From: Niallia sp. Man26
Lineage (GTDB): Bacteria; Bacillota; Bacilli; Bacillales; Cytobacillaceae
Length of the DNA stretch: 64,000 nt
NCBI RefSeq assembly: GCF_022049065.2
Contig: NZ_CP095744.1
Location: 1,116,001-1,180,000 of the forward strand
Direction: 5' to 3'
Under the pieces are notes generated by a model. The model saw only the letters and a program-made list of their open reading frames with translations, was not told the DNA's origin and did not search any database. A program made the translations under genes and the position numbers. This document shows positions 43,723 to 53,381 of this stretch, piece by piece (position 1 is the first letter of the stretch; the number at the start of each line of letters is the position of its first letter).

Positions 43723-44907
43723 TTGAGTAATAAAAAAATCCCGGTAACGGTATTAAGCGGATATCTTGGTTCAGGTAAGACAACTCTGCTTAATCATATT
43801 TTATCTAATAGAGAAAATCTTAAAGTTGCTGTTATCGTAAATGATATGAGTGAAATTAATGTTGATGCATCATTGGTGAAGCAGGGAGGATTTTCGAGAA
43901 CAGACGAGAAGCTGGTAGAAATGCAAAATGGCTGTATATGCTGCACACTTCGCGAGGATTTAATAATAGAAGTGGAAAAACTCGCCCAAAACGGTGATAT
44001 TGATTATATTATAATTGAATCCAGCGGTATTAGTGAGCCAATCCCGGTTGCGCAAACATTTACATATGTGGATGAGAGTATGGGGATTGATCTAACTGAA
44101 TTTTGTAGACTGGACACTATGGTAACGGTAGTAGATGCTAATCGGTTTTGGCATGATTATGGTTCAGGGGAAAGCTTGCTGGATCGTAAACAAGCTGTTG
44201 ATGAACTGGATGTTCGAGAAGTAGCTGATCTGCTAATAGATCAAATAGAATTTGCCGACGTTATCTTACTGAACAAAATGGATTTAATTTCAAAAGAAAA
44301 TCAAGAAAAATTAACAGCAATCATTAAACAATTTAACCCTGAAGCGAAAATATACAGAAGTGAATTTTCACAAGTTCCACTCGATAAAGTGTTAAATACA
44401 GGCCTTTTTGATTTTGAAGCTGCTAGCCAAAGTGCAGGTTGGATAAAAGAACTTAATGAGGAACATATTCCTGAAACAGAAGAATATGGAATATCTTCTT
44501 TTGTATATTGGAGAAAGAAGCCGTTTCATCCAGTAAGACTAATGGCTTGGATTGAAACATGGCCAGCAGAAGTGGTACGTGCTAAAGGGTTTATATGGCT
44601 AGCGACTAGGAATAATGATTCTGGGCTGTTATCACAAGCAGGCACATCTTTATCGATTCAAGGAGCTGGGAAATGGGTAGCTACATACCCGGATACGGAA
44701 ATTAAGCAAATTCTAGAGGAAGATGCTGTGCTGCAAAAAAGATGGGATCCTGTGCATGGTGACCGAATGACAGAGTTAGTTTTGATTGGCATTGGAATGG
44801 ATCAAAAGCAACTAGAAAATGATTTAGATAAGTGCCTTCTTACAGAGATAGAAATGACTAAAGATTGGACCAAATTTTTAGACCCATTTCCATCATTTAA
44901 CGTCTAA
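43723..44907 (+). CDS. Zinc-regulated COG0523 GTPase metallochaperone (YciC/ZagA-like)
   Basis: 394 residues. P-loop GYLGSGKTT (13-21), the metal motif GCICC (70-74), Walker B-like [11 protein letters not shown] near 97, and NKMD near 184 define a CobW/COG0523 G3E GTPase; the C-terminal CobW_C domain (about 260-390) has [14 protein letters not shown]. Members under Zur control (YciC/ZagA) deliver zinc to client enzymes during starvation. A Zur box lies 53 nt upstream. It heads an operon with rpmGC. Confidence 0.92.
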   Translation: MSNKKIPVTVLSGYLGSGKTTLLNHILSNRENLKVAVIVNDMSEINVDASLVKQGGFSRTDEKLVEMQNGCICCTLREDLIIEVEKLAQNGDIDYIIIESSGISEPIPVAQTFTYVDESMGIDLTEFCRLDTMVTVVDANRFWHDYGSGESLLDRKQAVDELDVREVADLLIDQIEFADVILLNKMDLISKENQEKLTAIIKQFNPEAKIYRSEFSQVPLDKVLNTGLFDFEAASQSAGWIKELNEEHIPETEEYGISSFVYWRKKPFHPVRLMAWIETWPAEVVRAKGFIWLATRNNDSGLLSQAGTSLSIQGAGKWVATYPDTEIKQILEEDAVLQKRWDPVHGDRMTELVLIGIGMDQKQLENDLDKCLLTEIEMTKDWTKFLDPFPSFNV

Positions 44908-44930
44908 TAAAAGAATCAGGAGGAACAAAA

Positions 44931-45080
44931 ATGAGAGTGAATATTACATTGGCATGTACAGAAACAGGAGACAGAAACTATATTACTACAAAAAACAAAC
45001 GAAATAATCCAGATAGAATAGAATTAATGAAATATTGCCCACGTTTAAAAAGACGAACTTTGCATAGAGAAACAAAATAA
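44931..45080 (+). CDS. rpmG: Zinc-independent ribosomal protein L33 paralogue
   Basis: 49 residues, too short for most ORF lists. [24 protein letters not shown] and [18 protein letters not shown] are typical L33. The two CxxC pairs of zinc-binding L33 are missing (only Cys9 and Cys37 remain), so this is the C- type used when zinc is scarce. AGGAGG is 7 nt before ATG and it lies 23 nt after the Zur-controlled chaperone gene. Confidence 0.93.
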   Translation: MRVNITLACTETGDRNYITTKNKRNNPDRIELMKYCPRLKRRTLHRETK

Positions 45081-45105
45081 GTATTGATTAATTAGTTATA
45101 GTTTT

Positions 45106-45128
45106 TAAATCGTAATAGTTTCGATTTA
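45106..45128 (+). promoter_or_regulatory. Zur box 2 (before rpsN)
   Basis: TAAATCGTAATAGTTTCGAT plus TTA, dyad with one or two mismatches, 20 nt before the rpsN start and overlapping its likely promoter. Confidence 0.85.
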
Positions 45129-45147
45129 TAAAAGGAGGTTAAAATAA

Positions 45148-45417
45148 GTGGCAAAAAAATCTAAAGTAGTAAAAGAGAAAAAACGGCAAGCTATGGTGGA
45201 AAAGTATACAGCTATTCGGATCGAATTAAAGGAAAAAGGTGATTATGAAGGACTTAGAAAACTTCCGAGAGATTCCTCTCCAACACGCCTAAAAAACAGA
45301 TGTGAAGTTACTGGCAGACCTAGAGGGTACTTAAGAAAATTTAAAATGTCCCGCATTGCCTTCAGAGAGTATGCTCATAAAGGGCAAATTCCAGGTGTTA
45401 AGAAAGCAAGTTGGTAA
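45148..45417 (+). CDS. rpsN2: Zinc-independent ribosomal protein S14 paralogue
   Basis: 89 residues, the long C- form of S14 (zinc-binding S14 has 61). It contains [20 protein letters not shown] and [16 protein letters not shown], with one Cys instead of the CxxC...CxxC ribbon. Under Zur control such paralogues replace the zinc protein and spare zinc. GTG start with AAAGGAGG about 10 nt upstream. Confidence 0.95.
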   Translation: MAKKSKVVKEKKRQAMVEKYTAIRIELKEKGDYEGLRKLPRDSSPTRLKNRCEVTGRPRGYLRKFKMSRIAFREYAHKGQIPGVKKASW

Positions 45418-45435
45418 TAAGTTCATAACCAGAGT

Positions 45436-45470
45436 AATGCCCCCCTATTTTTGGAGTAGGGGGGCATTTA
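45436..45470. terminator. Strong bidirectional terminator
   Basis: AATGCCCCCCTA pairs with TAGGGGGGCATT between rpsN2 and the convergent FeoB-like gene. Confidence 0.9.
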
Positions 45471-45486
45471 TCATGTTGTACAGTTT

Positions 45487-47151
45487 TTATATAAAGTGAA
45501 TGATATGATTACCTGCTACTAAGCATAATCCAAGTAAAATCGCTGTTAGTGATTGTTGACCTATAAGTTTAAAAGCTTGTATAAATCCTAACTCTTTCCA
45601 TATTGTAGCCAAGGTTACGACACATGATGTCAATGTAGAGGCTAAAAACACTAATAAGAATAATTGGAAATTAGTAAGGATAGAAAACAGCGCGCCATTT
45701 CCTTCATTTAAAATAAGGATTCCATCTTTTCTTATTATTGAAAAAGCCAAAGTTGCTGCGCCTTCTACTGGCAAATGGAAAAGTTGTAATAAAGGATGAA
45801 ACAGTAAAGCAATAAACGAAATGATATTCATATATTGCAACAGACTAGCAGTAATGCAAATAAGTAGAAAAATAGGCATTGCCTGCTTAAAAAATTGCGC
45901 TAAGTCACTACTTACTTGAAGCTTTATCGTTTTTAATTTTGGTTTTTGAATAAAAGCTTTTCTAGTAATAGTTGAAGGAGGGAATGATTGCTTTTTAAAC
46001 CACAGATAATTGTGAATGATACTCCCTGTAAGTAACAGGAAAATATAGGGAAAGAAAAGCCACACAGCATGGGCTGAATTAAAAATCGATAAAGTTGCAC
46101 CAATTTGATAACTGCATGCAGACCCAAAAGAGATAAACGAGATACATTGGGACCTGTTGCAAGTATGACAACCTCTGCTTTGAAAGACTGCAACAACATT
46201 ACAGCCAAACCCAGTGATGATCGGTAGTATATCTCTGCCAGTTAAACCAATTTTATATAACATTGGTTCCAATGTATCTACTATGCGATCCTTTATGCCG
46301 GATTCTTCTGTCATTGCTTTACTGCAGCTAATCATCAACACAACTGGAAAGGCCCAAATAAAGGAATAAATTCCGAGTGTTAATAGTCCATAGTTCCCTA
46401 CGAAAATTTCTTTAATAATGCTGGGAGCACTAGTAAAGAATAGTGTAAGTTGACTGAGTATATACTTTTCAATCAACGGCTGTAACAAGTTAGAAAACTG
46501 GTATGCGACGATAACAGGAAACAAAAACATGGCTACTAAACTTAATAAAGCAACGAAGCTTTTGCCAAAGTAACTTTTTTCAAAAAACAGAGTAGGAGGG
46601 TCTACTTTAGAAATCGGTAAGTTTATAAGTTCCTTTAGTTGTGATTGATTTATCGTATCATTTTCCTTTAAACACTCTTTAAATAAGTTAACAGTATTCT
46701 TTTCTACTTTTCGGGTATCTACAATAAAGATAGGCAGCTTTTTTCTTGTTATTTGTTTAAGAAGCAAACTCTTACCTTCAGGAGACATTTTATCTGAAAA
46801 GGTAACAAATAAAAGAATCCTTTTGGTTGCTTTTTCAATATAAGGAAACAGCTTTTCCAATTCCTCTGCAAAATGTGTACCTCTTACTACAAGAATAATA
46901 GTAGAAGCACTATATATATCTTCATAAAGTTTTGTCTGTATTAGTGAATTTGCGTTATTAATGCCGGGTGTATCAATTAAATTTCCATTCACAAAATAAG
47001 TACTTTCATTATGGATAGTTGATCCTTTCACATTTATTTCTTTACCTATCGACCTACCAGCTAACTTAGTAAATAAGGTTGATTTTCCAGAAGATTCAAA
47101 GCCTAAAATTAATGAATTTAGGCTTTGGGTTTGAATTTTCTCCTCTAACAC
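45487..47151 (-). CDS. FeoB-like GTPase-permease under zinc (Zur) control
   Basis: 554 residues. N-terminal G domain: G1 GFESSGKST (17-25), G3 DTPG near 60; the expected NKxD is degenerate (TFSDK near 117). About eight membrane helices follow with two Gate/nucleoside-recognition regions; ITGFGCNVVAVFQSRGC near 313 matches the FeoB core GFGCNVPA. It is shorter than classical FeoB (about 660). It is the second gene after a flavoprotein, behind two Zur boxes, so the cargo is more likely zinc than iron. No feoA is nearby. It overlaps the upstream gene by 7 nt. Confidence 0.82.
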   Translation of the reverse strand: MLEEKIQTQSLNSLILGFESSGKSTLFTKLAGRSIGKEINVKGSTIHNESTYFVNGNLIDTPGINNANSLIQTKLYEDIYSASTIILVVRGTHFAEELEKLFPYIEKATKRILLFVTFSDKMSPEGKSLLLKQITRKKLPIFIVDTRKVEKNTVNLFKECLKENDTINQSQLKELINLPISKVDPPTLFFEKSYFGKSFVALLSLVAMFLFPVIVAYQFSNLLQPLIEKYILSQLTLFFTSAPSIIKEIFVGNYGLLTLGIYSFIWAFPVVLMISCSKAMTEESGIKDRIVDTLEPMLYKIGLTGRDILPIITGFGCNVVAVFQSRGCHTCNRSQCISFISFGSACSYQIGATLSIFNSAHAVWLFFPYIFLLLTGSIIHNYLWFKKQSFPPSTITRKAFIQKPKLKTIKLQVSSDLAQFFKQAMPIFLLICITASLLQYMNIISFIALLFHPLLQLFHLPVEGAATLAFSIIRKDGILILNEGNGALFSILTNFQLFLLVFLASTLTSCVVTLATIWKELGFIQAFKLIGQQSLTAILLGLCLVAGNHIIHFI

Positions 47152-48245
47152 TCACAATTCACCTCGCAACAAGATAAATCGTCTAAAAACAGATTGTTTT
47201 TTCGGTATAAATCAAAAATTTCGGTTGGATATTGGAAATTAGTACGATCAAGTATTTCTTTAACAATCACAGCAAATCTTTGGCGGAATTTATATATATA
47301 GCAGAAAATAACCTGCTGATGCCTAACATTTGGTCCTGCTAAAAATACCCCTGCAGTAATAGTAGATTCATCTTTATCTGTTAATTTAGGCGACTGTTCA
47401 TTTTCCCACTCAAAAAGAGAATAAATTTGTTTAACACCAGGAATAAAACCAGCAGCTAAAATTGGTCGGGTTTTTGAAACATGAGTAGTTCCATCAGACA
47501 AATATAATACATAGTCATCATCTCTTTTAGAGATTTTTAAAACCTCTACATCAAGCAGTTCTAACCGACCTGTCTCATCAGCAATTTCTAATCTTTCCTT
47601 TGTAAAAGGAGACAAGGATTTACTCGGATCAGCCTCAACATTGTCCCATGGAGCACTTCTAGAAATGACTGTAACATTCTTTTCATTTGCTGTAAGATGA
47701 TAGGCAGCATCTATTCCGCTTTCGTATCCGCCTATAACGGTGAATTCATCTCCTTGCAAGTTATCCCACGATTTAACTAAACTGTTATGAAGAGCAAGCT
47801 CCGCACCCTCAAAGGGTTTTAAATTAGGTGTTTGATATTCACCTGTTGCCCAAACTAAAAAAGGTGCTTCTATCATTTGCTTGTCTGTATATAACAGAAA
47901 TTTATTATTATCTTTAACTACTTTATCAACATAAGCCTTCTTTATTGGCAATTTATAGTGGTGAGCTAATAATTGAAGATAATCTGCATATTCATTGCCT
48001 GTTAAGTGTTCTTTCCCGAAAGTAAACGCTGGAGAAGTTTCAGGAGTCAGGGCATTCAAATCTAACATCCCGAATCCATGCCCTGTAAAGGAAGGGGTAA
48101 TCAGCTTCATTTCCTTTGGCCATTTTCGAAAACTGGCACCAATTTCTTCCTTTTCTAAAATCACAAAGTCCTCAAAGTTCATTTTCTTTAATAAGATACC
48201 TAAGCCAATTCCAGATGGCCCTGCACCTACAATAACTAATTTCAT
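47145..48245 (-). CDS. FAD-dependent oxidoreductase with cysteine-rich tail, Zur-controlled
   Basis: 366 residues, CzcO/flavin-monooxygenase-like. FAD Rossmann motif GAGPSGIG (7-14), a second NAD(P)H loop VIGGYESGID near 170, and LAAGFIPG / GVFLAGPNVRH near the end. The last residues, SCCEVNCEC, form a tight thiol cluster that could bind zinc. It is first in an operon with the FeoB-like permease and follows two Zur boxes. A reductase that frees or senses zinc is plausible but not shown. The start ATG is 48245. Confidence 0.82.
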   Translation of the reverse strand: MKLVIVGAGPSGIGLGILLKKMNFEDFVILEKEEIGASFRKWPKEMKLITPSFTGHGFGMLDLNALTPETSPAFTFGKEHLTGNEYADYLQLLAHHYKLPIKKAYVDKVVKDNNKFLLYTDKQMIEAPFLVWATGEYQTPNLKPFEGAELALHNSLVKSWDNLQGDEFTVIGGYESGIDAAYHLTANEKNVTVISRSAPWDNVEADPSKSLSPFTKERLEIADETGRLELLDVEVLKISKRDDDYVLYLSDGTTHVSKTRPILAAGFIPGVKQIYSLFEWENEQSPKLTDKDESTITAGVFLAGPNVRHQQVIFCYIYKFRQRFAVIVKEILDRTNFQYPTEIFDLYRKNNLFLDDLSCCEVNCEC

Positions 48246-48311
48246 TGAAAAGTCATCTCCTGATTAAATATAAGAGAGCAAATTTAATATAGATTGCCTC
48301 GAATGTTATGT

Positions 48312-48332
48312 AAATAGTAATGATTACGATTT
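48312..48332 (-). promoter_or_regulatory. Zur box 3
   Basis: AAATAGTAATGATTACGATT plus T; its reverse complement is the Zur consensus with one mismatch. It lies 67 nt before the flavoprotein gene. Confidence 0.85.
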
Positions 48333-48346
48333 GTATTATAAATTAA

Positions 48347-48373
48347 TATAAATCGTAATCATTACGTTTTATA
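48347..48373 (-). promoter_or_regulatory. Zur box 4
   Basis: TATAAATCGTAATCATTACG followed by TTTTATA, a 27-bp dyad centred on C60. Tandem boxes 38 nt apart suggest tight repression. Confidence 0.9.
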
Positions 48374-48493
48374 TTAAGCATTTTAAAAAAATAAGTCAAC
48401 TAATTACTTCTAATTATTTTAAAAAGCTAAGGAGTTTTAATAGAGTTGGCTAAGGTAGATAGGATGTGAGCAATCGTTAAAAGTTAGAAAGGG

Positions 48494-48520
48494 GGAGGAC
48501 CGCTATTAAGTTGGACCTCC
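48494..48520 (-). terminator. Probable terminator of the tetR gene
   Basis: On the minus strand GGAGGTCC..GGTCCTCC with an 11-nt loop, followed by C and T residues. Confidence 0.55.
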
Positions 48521-48568
48521 AGTGTTATGAGTTTGCTTATGTACATTGTTCTTACAATAAACTACAAC

Positions 48569-49144
48569 TTAAGAACGAATTCCTGCAAAGGCGTTTTCTA
48601 CTAAATGCTGGACATATGTCTCATCCAATGTATCTCCAGTTACAAGCAATCGATAAAAAATCGGCCCATAAATGAGATCAATGCATATGTCAATGTCGAG
48701 TCCTTCTTTCAATTCTCCTTGTGCGATTGCCTGCTCCAAAAGACCTCTTGCCTCCAGTCGGCGAGGGCGAAAAAAACGAGTTCGATAGGCTTCTGCCAAT
48801 CCTGAATCAAACTGTCCTTCACCTAGTAACTGCGTAATGATTGTCCCTTCTCGACTGGTTAAAAAATTGGTTAAGTTAGTAGCGTGAATGACAATATTAT
48901 CTAACGCTGAACCAGTATCAGGCACAGGCAACCTAGCAGTGGCAGCATCTAGGAAACTCTCCATTATTACAGCAGCCTTATTCGGCCACCACTTGTAAAT
49001 CGTTGCCTTGCTGACTTGAGCACGCTCGGCTATTTTATCAACCGTAACGGCTTGGAAGCCGTTTTCTAATAATAATTCATAAGAAGCGGAAAGAATAGCC
49101 TTATGTGTTTCCACATTGCGGGGCCGGCCTCTTTTTCCATTCAT
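48569..49144 (-). CDS. TetR-family repressor
   Basis: 191 residues from ATG 49144 (AGGAAG 7 nt upstream). Helix-turn-helix at about 10-55 with RGRPRNVETHKAIL, FQAVTVDKIAERAQVSKATIYKWW, a TetR_C ligand domain of the AcrR type behind it (TSREGTIITQLLGEGQFD, RARGLLEQAIAQGEL-like). It is divergent from an MFS exporter, and three operator-like palindromes lie between them, so it most likely represses both genes. Confidence 0.9.
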   Translation of the reverse strand: MNGKRGRPRNVETHKAILSASYELLLENGFQAVTVDKIAERAQVSKATIYKWWPNKAAVIMESFLDAATARLPVPDTGSALDNIVIHATNLTNFLTSREGTIITQLLGEGQFDSGLAEAYRTRFFRPRRLEARGLLEQAIAQGELKEGLDIDICIDLIYGPIFYRLLVTGDTLDETYVQHLVENAFAGIRS

Positions 49145-49179
49145 GAAGATCTTCCTTTCATTCATTAATTCTATAAAAA

Positions 49180-49195
49180 ACTATACGTTCAGTAT
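49180..49195. promoter_or_regulatory. TetR operator site 1
   Basis: ACTATACGTTCAGTAT; consensus with the two other sites ACTAAACGTTYAGTAT. Confidence 0.75.
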
Positions 49196-49240
49196 ATCAG
49201 GTAAGTATCCAAAATAAAATCCGGTTTGCCTATTTACAAA

Positions 49241-49256
49241 ACTAAACGTTCAGTAT
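49241..49256. promoter_or_regulatory. TetR operator site 2
   Basis: ACTAAACGTTCAGTAT, 61 nt from site 1. Confidence 0.75.
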
Positions 49257-49279
49257 ATTATTTAATCATTAATTAATGA

Positions 49280-49295
49280 ACTAAACGTTTAGTAT
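49280..49295. promoter_or_regulatory. TetR operator site 3
   Basis: ACTAAACGTTTAGTAT, core palindrome perfect, 39 nt from site 2. Confidence 0.75.
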
Positions 49296-49382
49296 TTAAA
49301 AATAAAAGGAGAGGGACTAAAACCAAGTTCCAAAAGAAGTAGCAGGAATGAATAAAACCATATTTTATAAGGAGTTGTTTGA

Positions 49383-50603
49383 ATGTCTATTTTTAAATCT
49401 CAATCAATGGAAAAAAATATCCCGTCGTGGTTAACCATACTAATAGCTGCAGCATGCGGTATTATTGTTGCTAATCTCTACTATGCACAGCCACTAGTGG
49501 GAATCATCAGTGAGTCCATCGGATTGTCTGCAACCAGTGCTGGTTTGATTGTAACTTTAACACAGTTTGGTTATGTTATAGGTTTGTTATTTATAGTGCC
49601 TTTAGGTGATATTATGGAGAACCGAAAATTAGTTTTTTTCGCGCTGCTTCTCACCGGGATAGCCCTTGCCATCACTTCAGTAACAAAGCAGGAGGCCCCA
49701 TTTTTAGCAGCTTCCTTTTTCATCGGTTTAGGATCAGTCGCAGCACAAGTACTTGTGCCTTTTGCATCATACCTTGCATCCGATTCTTCTCGAGGCCGTG
49801 TTGTCGGCAATGTGATGAGCGGTTTGTTACTAGGCATAATGCTTGCCCGTCCATTATCAAGCTTGGTAGCTGACTATTTTGGCTGGAATTTTGTTTTCGC
49901 TTTTTCTGCAGCAGCAGTAATGCTTTTGGCTTTCGTACTATTAAAGGTACTGCCAGAAAGAAAACCTACTACAAACACAAGCTATAAAGCTTTGCTCAGT
50001 TCGATGTGGTATTTGCTGAAAACAACACCAATATTAAGACGAAGAGCTGCTTATCATGCATTTGTCTTTGCGTCATTTATTTTATTTTGGACAACAGTGC
50101 CAATGTTTTTAGCAGGTCCAACATTTGATTTTTCACAAAAAGAGATTGCACTATTTGCACTTGTCGGTGTAGCAGGTGCAATTGCTGCACCAATAGCTGG
50201 GCGGTTGGCAGATAGGGGGTGGACCAGACCAGCAACAGGAGTGGCACTCGCCACCGTCATCATCTCCCTGCTGTTGCCGCTGCAGATTCATACTGGTTCC
50301 AATACAGGAATAGTTATACTCGTCGTTTCTGCGATTCTATTGGATGCAGGTGTATCGGCAAATCTTGTTCTTGGACAGCGCACTCTCTTCTCATTAAGTC
50401 CAGAAATCCGCAGTCGTTTAAATGGGTTGTTTATGGCTATTTTCTTCTTCGGAGGCGCTATCGGCTCTGCGGTTGGAGGTTTGACATACGCAAAAGGCGG
50501 CTGGAGTGCTGTGTTATGGATTGGAGCGGCATTTCCAATTATCGCAATACTTTATTTTGCCACTGAAAAAAAGAAAAAAGACATGTTGCATGCGAGAAAG
50601 TGA
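49383..50603 (+). CDS. MFS exporter (YnfM/NepI-like)
   Basis: 406 residues, twelve membrane helices. [20 protein letters not shown] at the start and [14 protein letters not shown] (motif A variant) place it in the DHA1 group seen beside TetR/LysR regulators. AGGAG precedes ATG 49383 by about 8 nt. It is divergent from tetR across three shared operators and is probably induced when the TetR ligand is present. Likely exports a toxic compound; substrate unknown. Confidence 0.9.
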   Translation: MSIFKSQSMEKNIPSWLTILIAAACGIIVANLYYAQPLVGIISESIGLSATSAGLIVTLTQFGYVIGLLFIVPLGDIMENRKLVFFALLLTGIALAITSVTKQEAPFLAASFFIGLGSVAAQVLVPFASYLASDSSRGRVVGNVMSGLLLGIMLARPLSSLVADYFGWNFVFAFSAAAVMLLAFVLLKVLPERKPTTNTSYKALLSSMWYLLKTTPILRRRAAYHAFVFASFILFWTTVPMFLAGPTFDFSQKEIALFALVGVAGAIAAPIAGRLADRGWTRPATGVALATVIISLLLPLQIHTGSNTGIVILVVSAILLDAGVSANLVLGQRTLFSLSPEIRSRLNGLFMAIFFFGGAIGSAVGGLTYAKGGWSAVLWIGAAFPIIAILYFATEKKKKDMLHARK

Positions 50604-50832
50604 CGCCATCTATTACAGACTTCCTTGTAAGACACAGAAAATCATATAATGAGAATAAAAGAAACCCTTTAAATAAAAAATTCACAGAATATACAAGAGA
50701 ATATTGCAATTATGTGAAGCTTACTAGTACTTTTTATTCAATAGAAAAAAACATGCTACAATAACAGTGTAGTAAAAACATACAAGATATTGTGAAGTAA
50801 TGAACAAATGAAAATAGAGGAGCTGGAGTAAA

Positions 50833-51345
50833 ATGTTAGACCTATTAAGAAAAAATAATATCGCAGCAGGTATTCTAGCAGTATTCCGCATTTATCTTGG
50901 TTATCAATTTATTCATGCTGGTTATGGAAAAATAGTGGGCGGCAGCTTTGATGCAAGTGGTTTCCTTCAAGGAGCCATTGCTTCTAGCACAGGCGATCAT
51001 CCTGCAGTACAAGGCTGGTGGGCAGCATTCTTAGAAAACGTTGCATTACCGAATGCCGGTCTGTTCACATTCCTAGTACAATGGGGAGAACTACTTGTAG
51101 GTATTGCCTTAATTCTAGGTTTATTCACTAACTTTGCAGCCATTATGGGAATGATAATGAACTTCTCTTTCTTATTCAGCGGTACAGTAAGCACAAATGC
51201 ACAAATGATTCTTCTTGCAATCTTCGTCGTAGTAGCAGGAGCAAATGCAGGTAAATTCGGATTAGACAGATATACAATGCCTTATCTTAAAAATGTTCTT
51301 ACAAACAAAACAAATAAAAGAAAAAAAGATGCAGCAGTTGTATAA
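50833..51345 (+). CDS. DoxX-family membrane protein
   Basis: 170 residues with four membrane helices. FRIYLGYQFIHAGYGKIVGG opens the DoxX domain; FLVQWGELLVGIALILGLFTNFAA and VVVAGANAGKFGLDRY follow. DoxX/DoxD-like proteins in bacilli (CatD, MhqP) are linked to quinone or thiol stress. The leader holds a TACAAT -10 box overlapped by the dyad CTACA..TGTAG near 50757-50773, a possible operator. GGAGCTGGAG upstream of ATG. Its natural terminator has been displaced by an IS21 insertion. Confidence 0.88.
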   Translation: MLDLLRKNNIAAGILAVFRIYLGYQFIHAGYGKIVGGSFDASGFLQGAIASSTGDHPAVQGWWAAFLENVALPNAGLFTFLVQWGELLVGIALILGLFTNFAAIMGMIMNFSFLFSGTVSTNAQMILLAIFVVVAGANAGKFGLDRYTMPYLKNVLTNKTNKRKKDAAVV

Positions 51346-51429
51346 GTAAAATGATAGTAAAGAAGTCAGTGTCAAGGCTGATTAAAACTTCCTCAAAATC
51401 GCCGGTTTAAAATTCCCCAGAAGGACATT

Positions 51430-52182
51430 TCAGTCCTTCTGTTTTTGCGTACTCAAGTGCTTCTCTTTTAGTCTGTAACTATCACCTTTCAAGTTAAAGA
51501 TACGAGAGTGATGCAAGAGGCGATCTAACATCGCTGTTGCAATTATCGGATCTCCAACCATTTCTCCCCATTCTCCAAAGCCTTTATTGGATGTAAGGAT
51601 GATAGAGCCACGTTCATATCTTCTTGATATAACTTGGAACAAATAGTGTACACTTTGCGTATCAAGGTTCAGATAACCAATTTCGTCGATAATTAAAACC
51701 GAAGGTTTAATAAAGGAAACTATTTTCTTCTCCAGTTTTTCCTGCTGTTTTGCTTTTCTTAGCTGGGATACTAGCTCGCTCATTGTAATAAAATGGGTTT
51801 TCATTCCTTTTGAGATTGCCTCCATCCCAATAGCTACTGCAAGATGTGTCTTCCCAATACCAGGAGGACCTAAAAAAATTAAATTTTCTTTGTTATCGAG
51901 GAAGGAAAGATTCATTAATTCTCTAATTCTTCTTTCATCCATGTCCACTTGGGCTGTAAAATCAAATTGATCTATCGTTTTTCGGTAAGGAAACCTCGCA
52001 AACTTCAGCAGGGTTTTCTTCATTCTTTCCTGTTTTTCAGTGATTTCTAGCTCTAGAAGGCTGAATAAAAACTGTGAATATGGTACATTATCTTTAGACG
52101 CTTGTTCGGCCAGTTCGGACCATCGGTCCGCAATAACGGGCAAGTTTAATTTTTGGCTATACTCCTTTATCTCTTTTTTCAT
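51430..52182 (-). CDS. istB: IstB, IS21 helper ATPase
   Basis: 250 residues, AAA+ ATPase of the DnaC/IstB type. Walker A GPPGIGKTH near 105, Walker B VLIIDEIGYLNLD near 163, sensor region IILTSNKGFGEWGE near 195. It recruits target DNA for the IstA transposase. Its ATG overlaps the end of istA (4 nt), the usual coupling. Confidence 0.95.
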   Translation of the reverse strand: MKKEIKEYSQKLNLPVIADRWSELAEQASKDNVPYSQFLFSLLELEITEKQERMKKTLLKFARFPYRKTIDQFDFTAQVDMDERRIRELMNLSFLDNKENLIFLGPPGIGKTHLAVAIGMEAISKGMKTHFITMSELVSQLRKAKQQEKLEKKIVSFIKPSVLIIDEIGYLNLDTQSVHYLFQVISRRYERGSIILTSNKGFGEWGEMVGDPIIATAMLDRLLHHSRIFNLKGDSYRLKEKHLSTQKQKD

Positions 52183-53381
52183 GATGATTCACCCCTAGTG
52201 AATTCATCATAGACGGATAAGGGGCGTGTATCTACTTCCAAGGAAACAGGCTGTGGGGCGCCAACCACGACAGTTTGTTTCCTTGTTATTTTTTCGGAGA
52301 AGGGAATAACTTTTTTCCGTCGCTGTAGCTTACTAATTTCTTCTCCCTGATAAAATATCCTAATTAAACCCTCCAGAGATTCTTTTATCAATATTTCTTT
52401 TCCAGCGTACTTAGAGGATAGAATCCAACTTTCTCCCTTATAGGAGAAGCTTCCGTCCCAATGAACTTTCCTAAAGGAAATATAACTTGTATCATATTCT
52501 TTCTTCTCATTTATTGGATGAAGCTTTTCCTCTGTCCATTTTTCTTGTGGAGAATAGCCGGTTGTTTCATTTCTCTTTCGGTTACCAACAGTATCCAGCC
52601 ATCTCATTAAAAGTTGGTTCAATTCTTCCACACTATTAAACTTTGTCCCCACATAAAAATGATTCATAATGTACTGAATAGCCCTTTCCACTTTTCCTTT
52701 TGTTTGGGCTCTGTATGGGCGGCAGGCTTTTGGAATAAATCCATAGTAAGAGGCGAATTCTGCAAATCTTTTATTCCATTTAATGACCCCTTGATCACGT
52801 CCATCTGTGACAGTCCTCATATTATCAAACAAGATAGTAGAAGGTATCCCACCCAGATATTTAAAACTGTTAATTAGACCTTGCATGACATGTTCCTGAT
52901 CCTGGGATAAAGTAAAAAGAGCGTACTTCATTCGCGAATAGCCTAAGATGGCAACAAACATGGAAAGCTTCCTTTTTTCTCCGTTCAAAATGACTTCTCC
53001 GACCTCTTTCCAATCGACCTGCATCTGTTCACCCGGAAGGGTTTCATAACGGACAGTATATTTCTTTTTTGCTTGTTCTCGATATGGCTGCATATAATCC
53101 TTTAATATCGTTTTGCCACCTTGATATCCAAGCAACTTGATCTCGAGAAGCAGTTTCTCTGCATTAAATACCCGATCCTCTAGCATCCTCCTATTGATAT
53201 AATCCTTAAATTCATCAAGTTTACTGCTTCTATTTCTTTTCCTAGCAGTGGGGATGGTTTCGGACATTATGTATTTTTTAACCGTCTTGCGGTCCATCTT
53301 CAGCTCATTGGCGATATCAGTAATACTCATTCCTCTTTGGTACATTTCTTTAATCATAAAAAATTCCCCTCTTGTCTTCAC
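52179..53381 (-). CDS. istA: IstA, IS21 DDE transposase
   Basis: 400 residues. N-terminal helix-turn-helix (MSITDIANELKMDRKTVKKYI), then an rve-type DDE core: the first Asp in MQVDWKEVGEV near 120, the second in TILFDNMRTV near 180, and the Glu in AQTKGKVERAIQYI near 230. A C-terminal Mu-type beta domain follows. Together with IstB it moves IS21 by a copy-and-paste-like route through joined ends. Confidence 0.95.
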   Translation of the reverse strand: MKTRGEFFMIKEMYQRGMSITDIANELKMDRKTVKKYIMSETIPTARKRNRSSKLDEFKDYINRRMLEDRVFNAEKLLLEIKLLGYQGGKTILKDYMQPYREQAKKKYTVRYETLPGEQMQVDWKEVGEVILNGEKRKLSMFVAILGYSRMKYALFTLSQDQEHVMQGLINSFKYLGGIPSTILFDNMRTVTDGRDQGVIKWNKRFAEFASYYGFIPKACRPYRAQTKGKVERAIQYIMNHFYVGTKFNSVEELNQLLMRWLDTVGNRKRNETTGYSPQEKWTEEKLHPINEKKEYDTSYISFRKVHWDGSFSYKGESWILSSKYAGKEILIKESLEGLIRIFYQGEEISKLQRRKKVIPFSEKITRKQTVVVGAPQPVSLEVDTRPLSVYDEFTRGESS

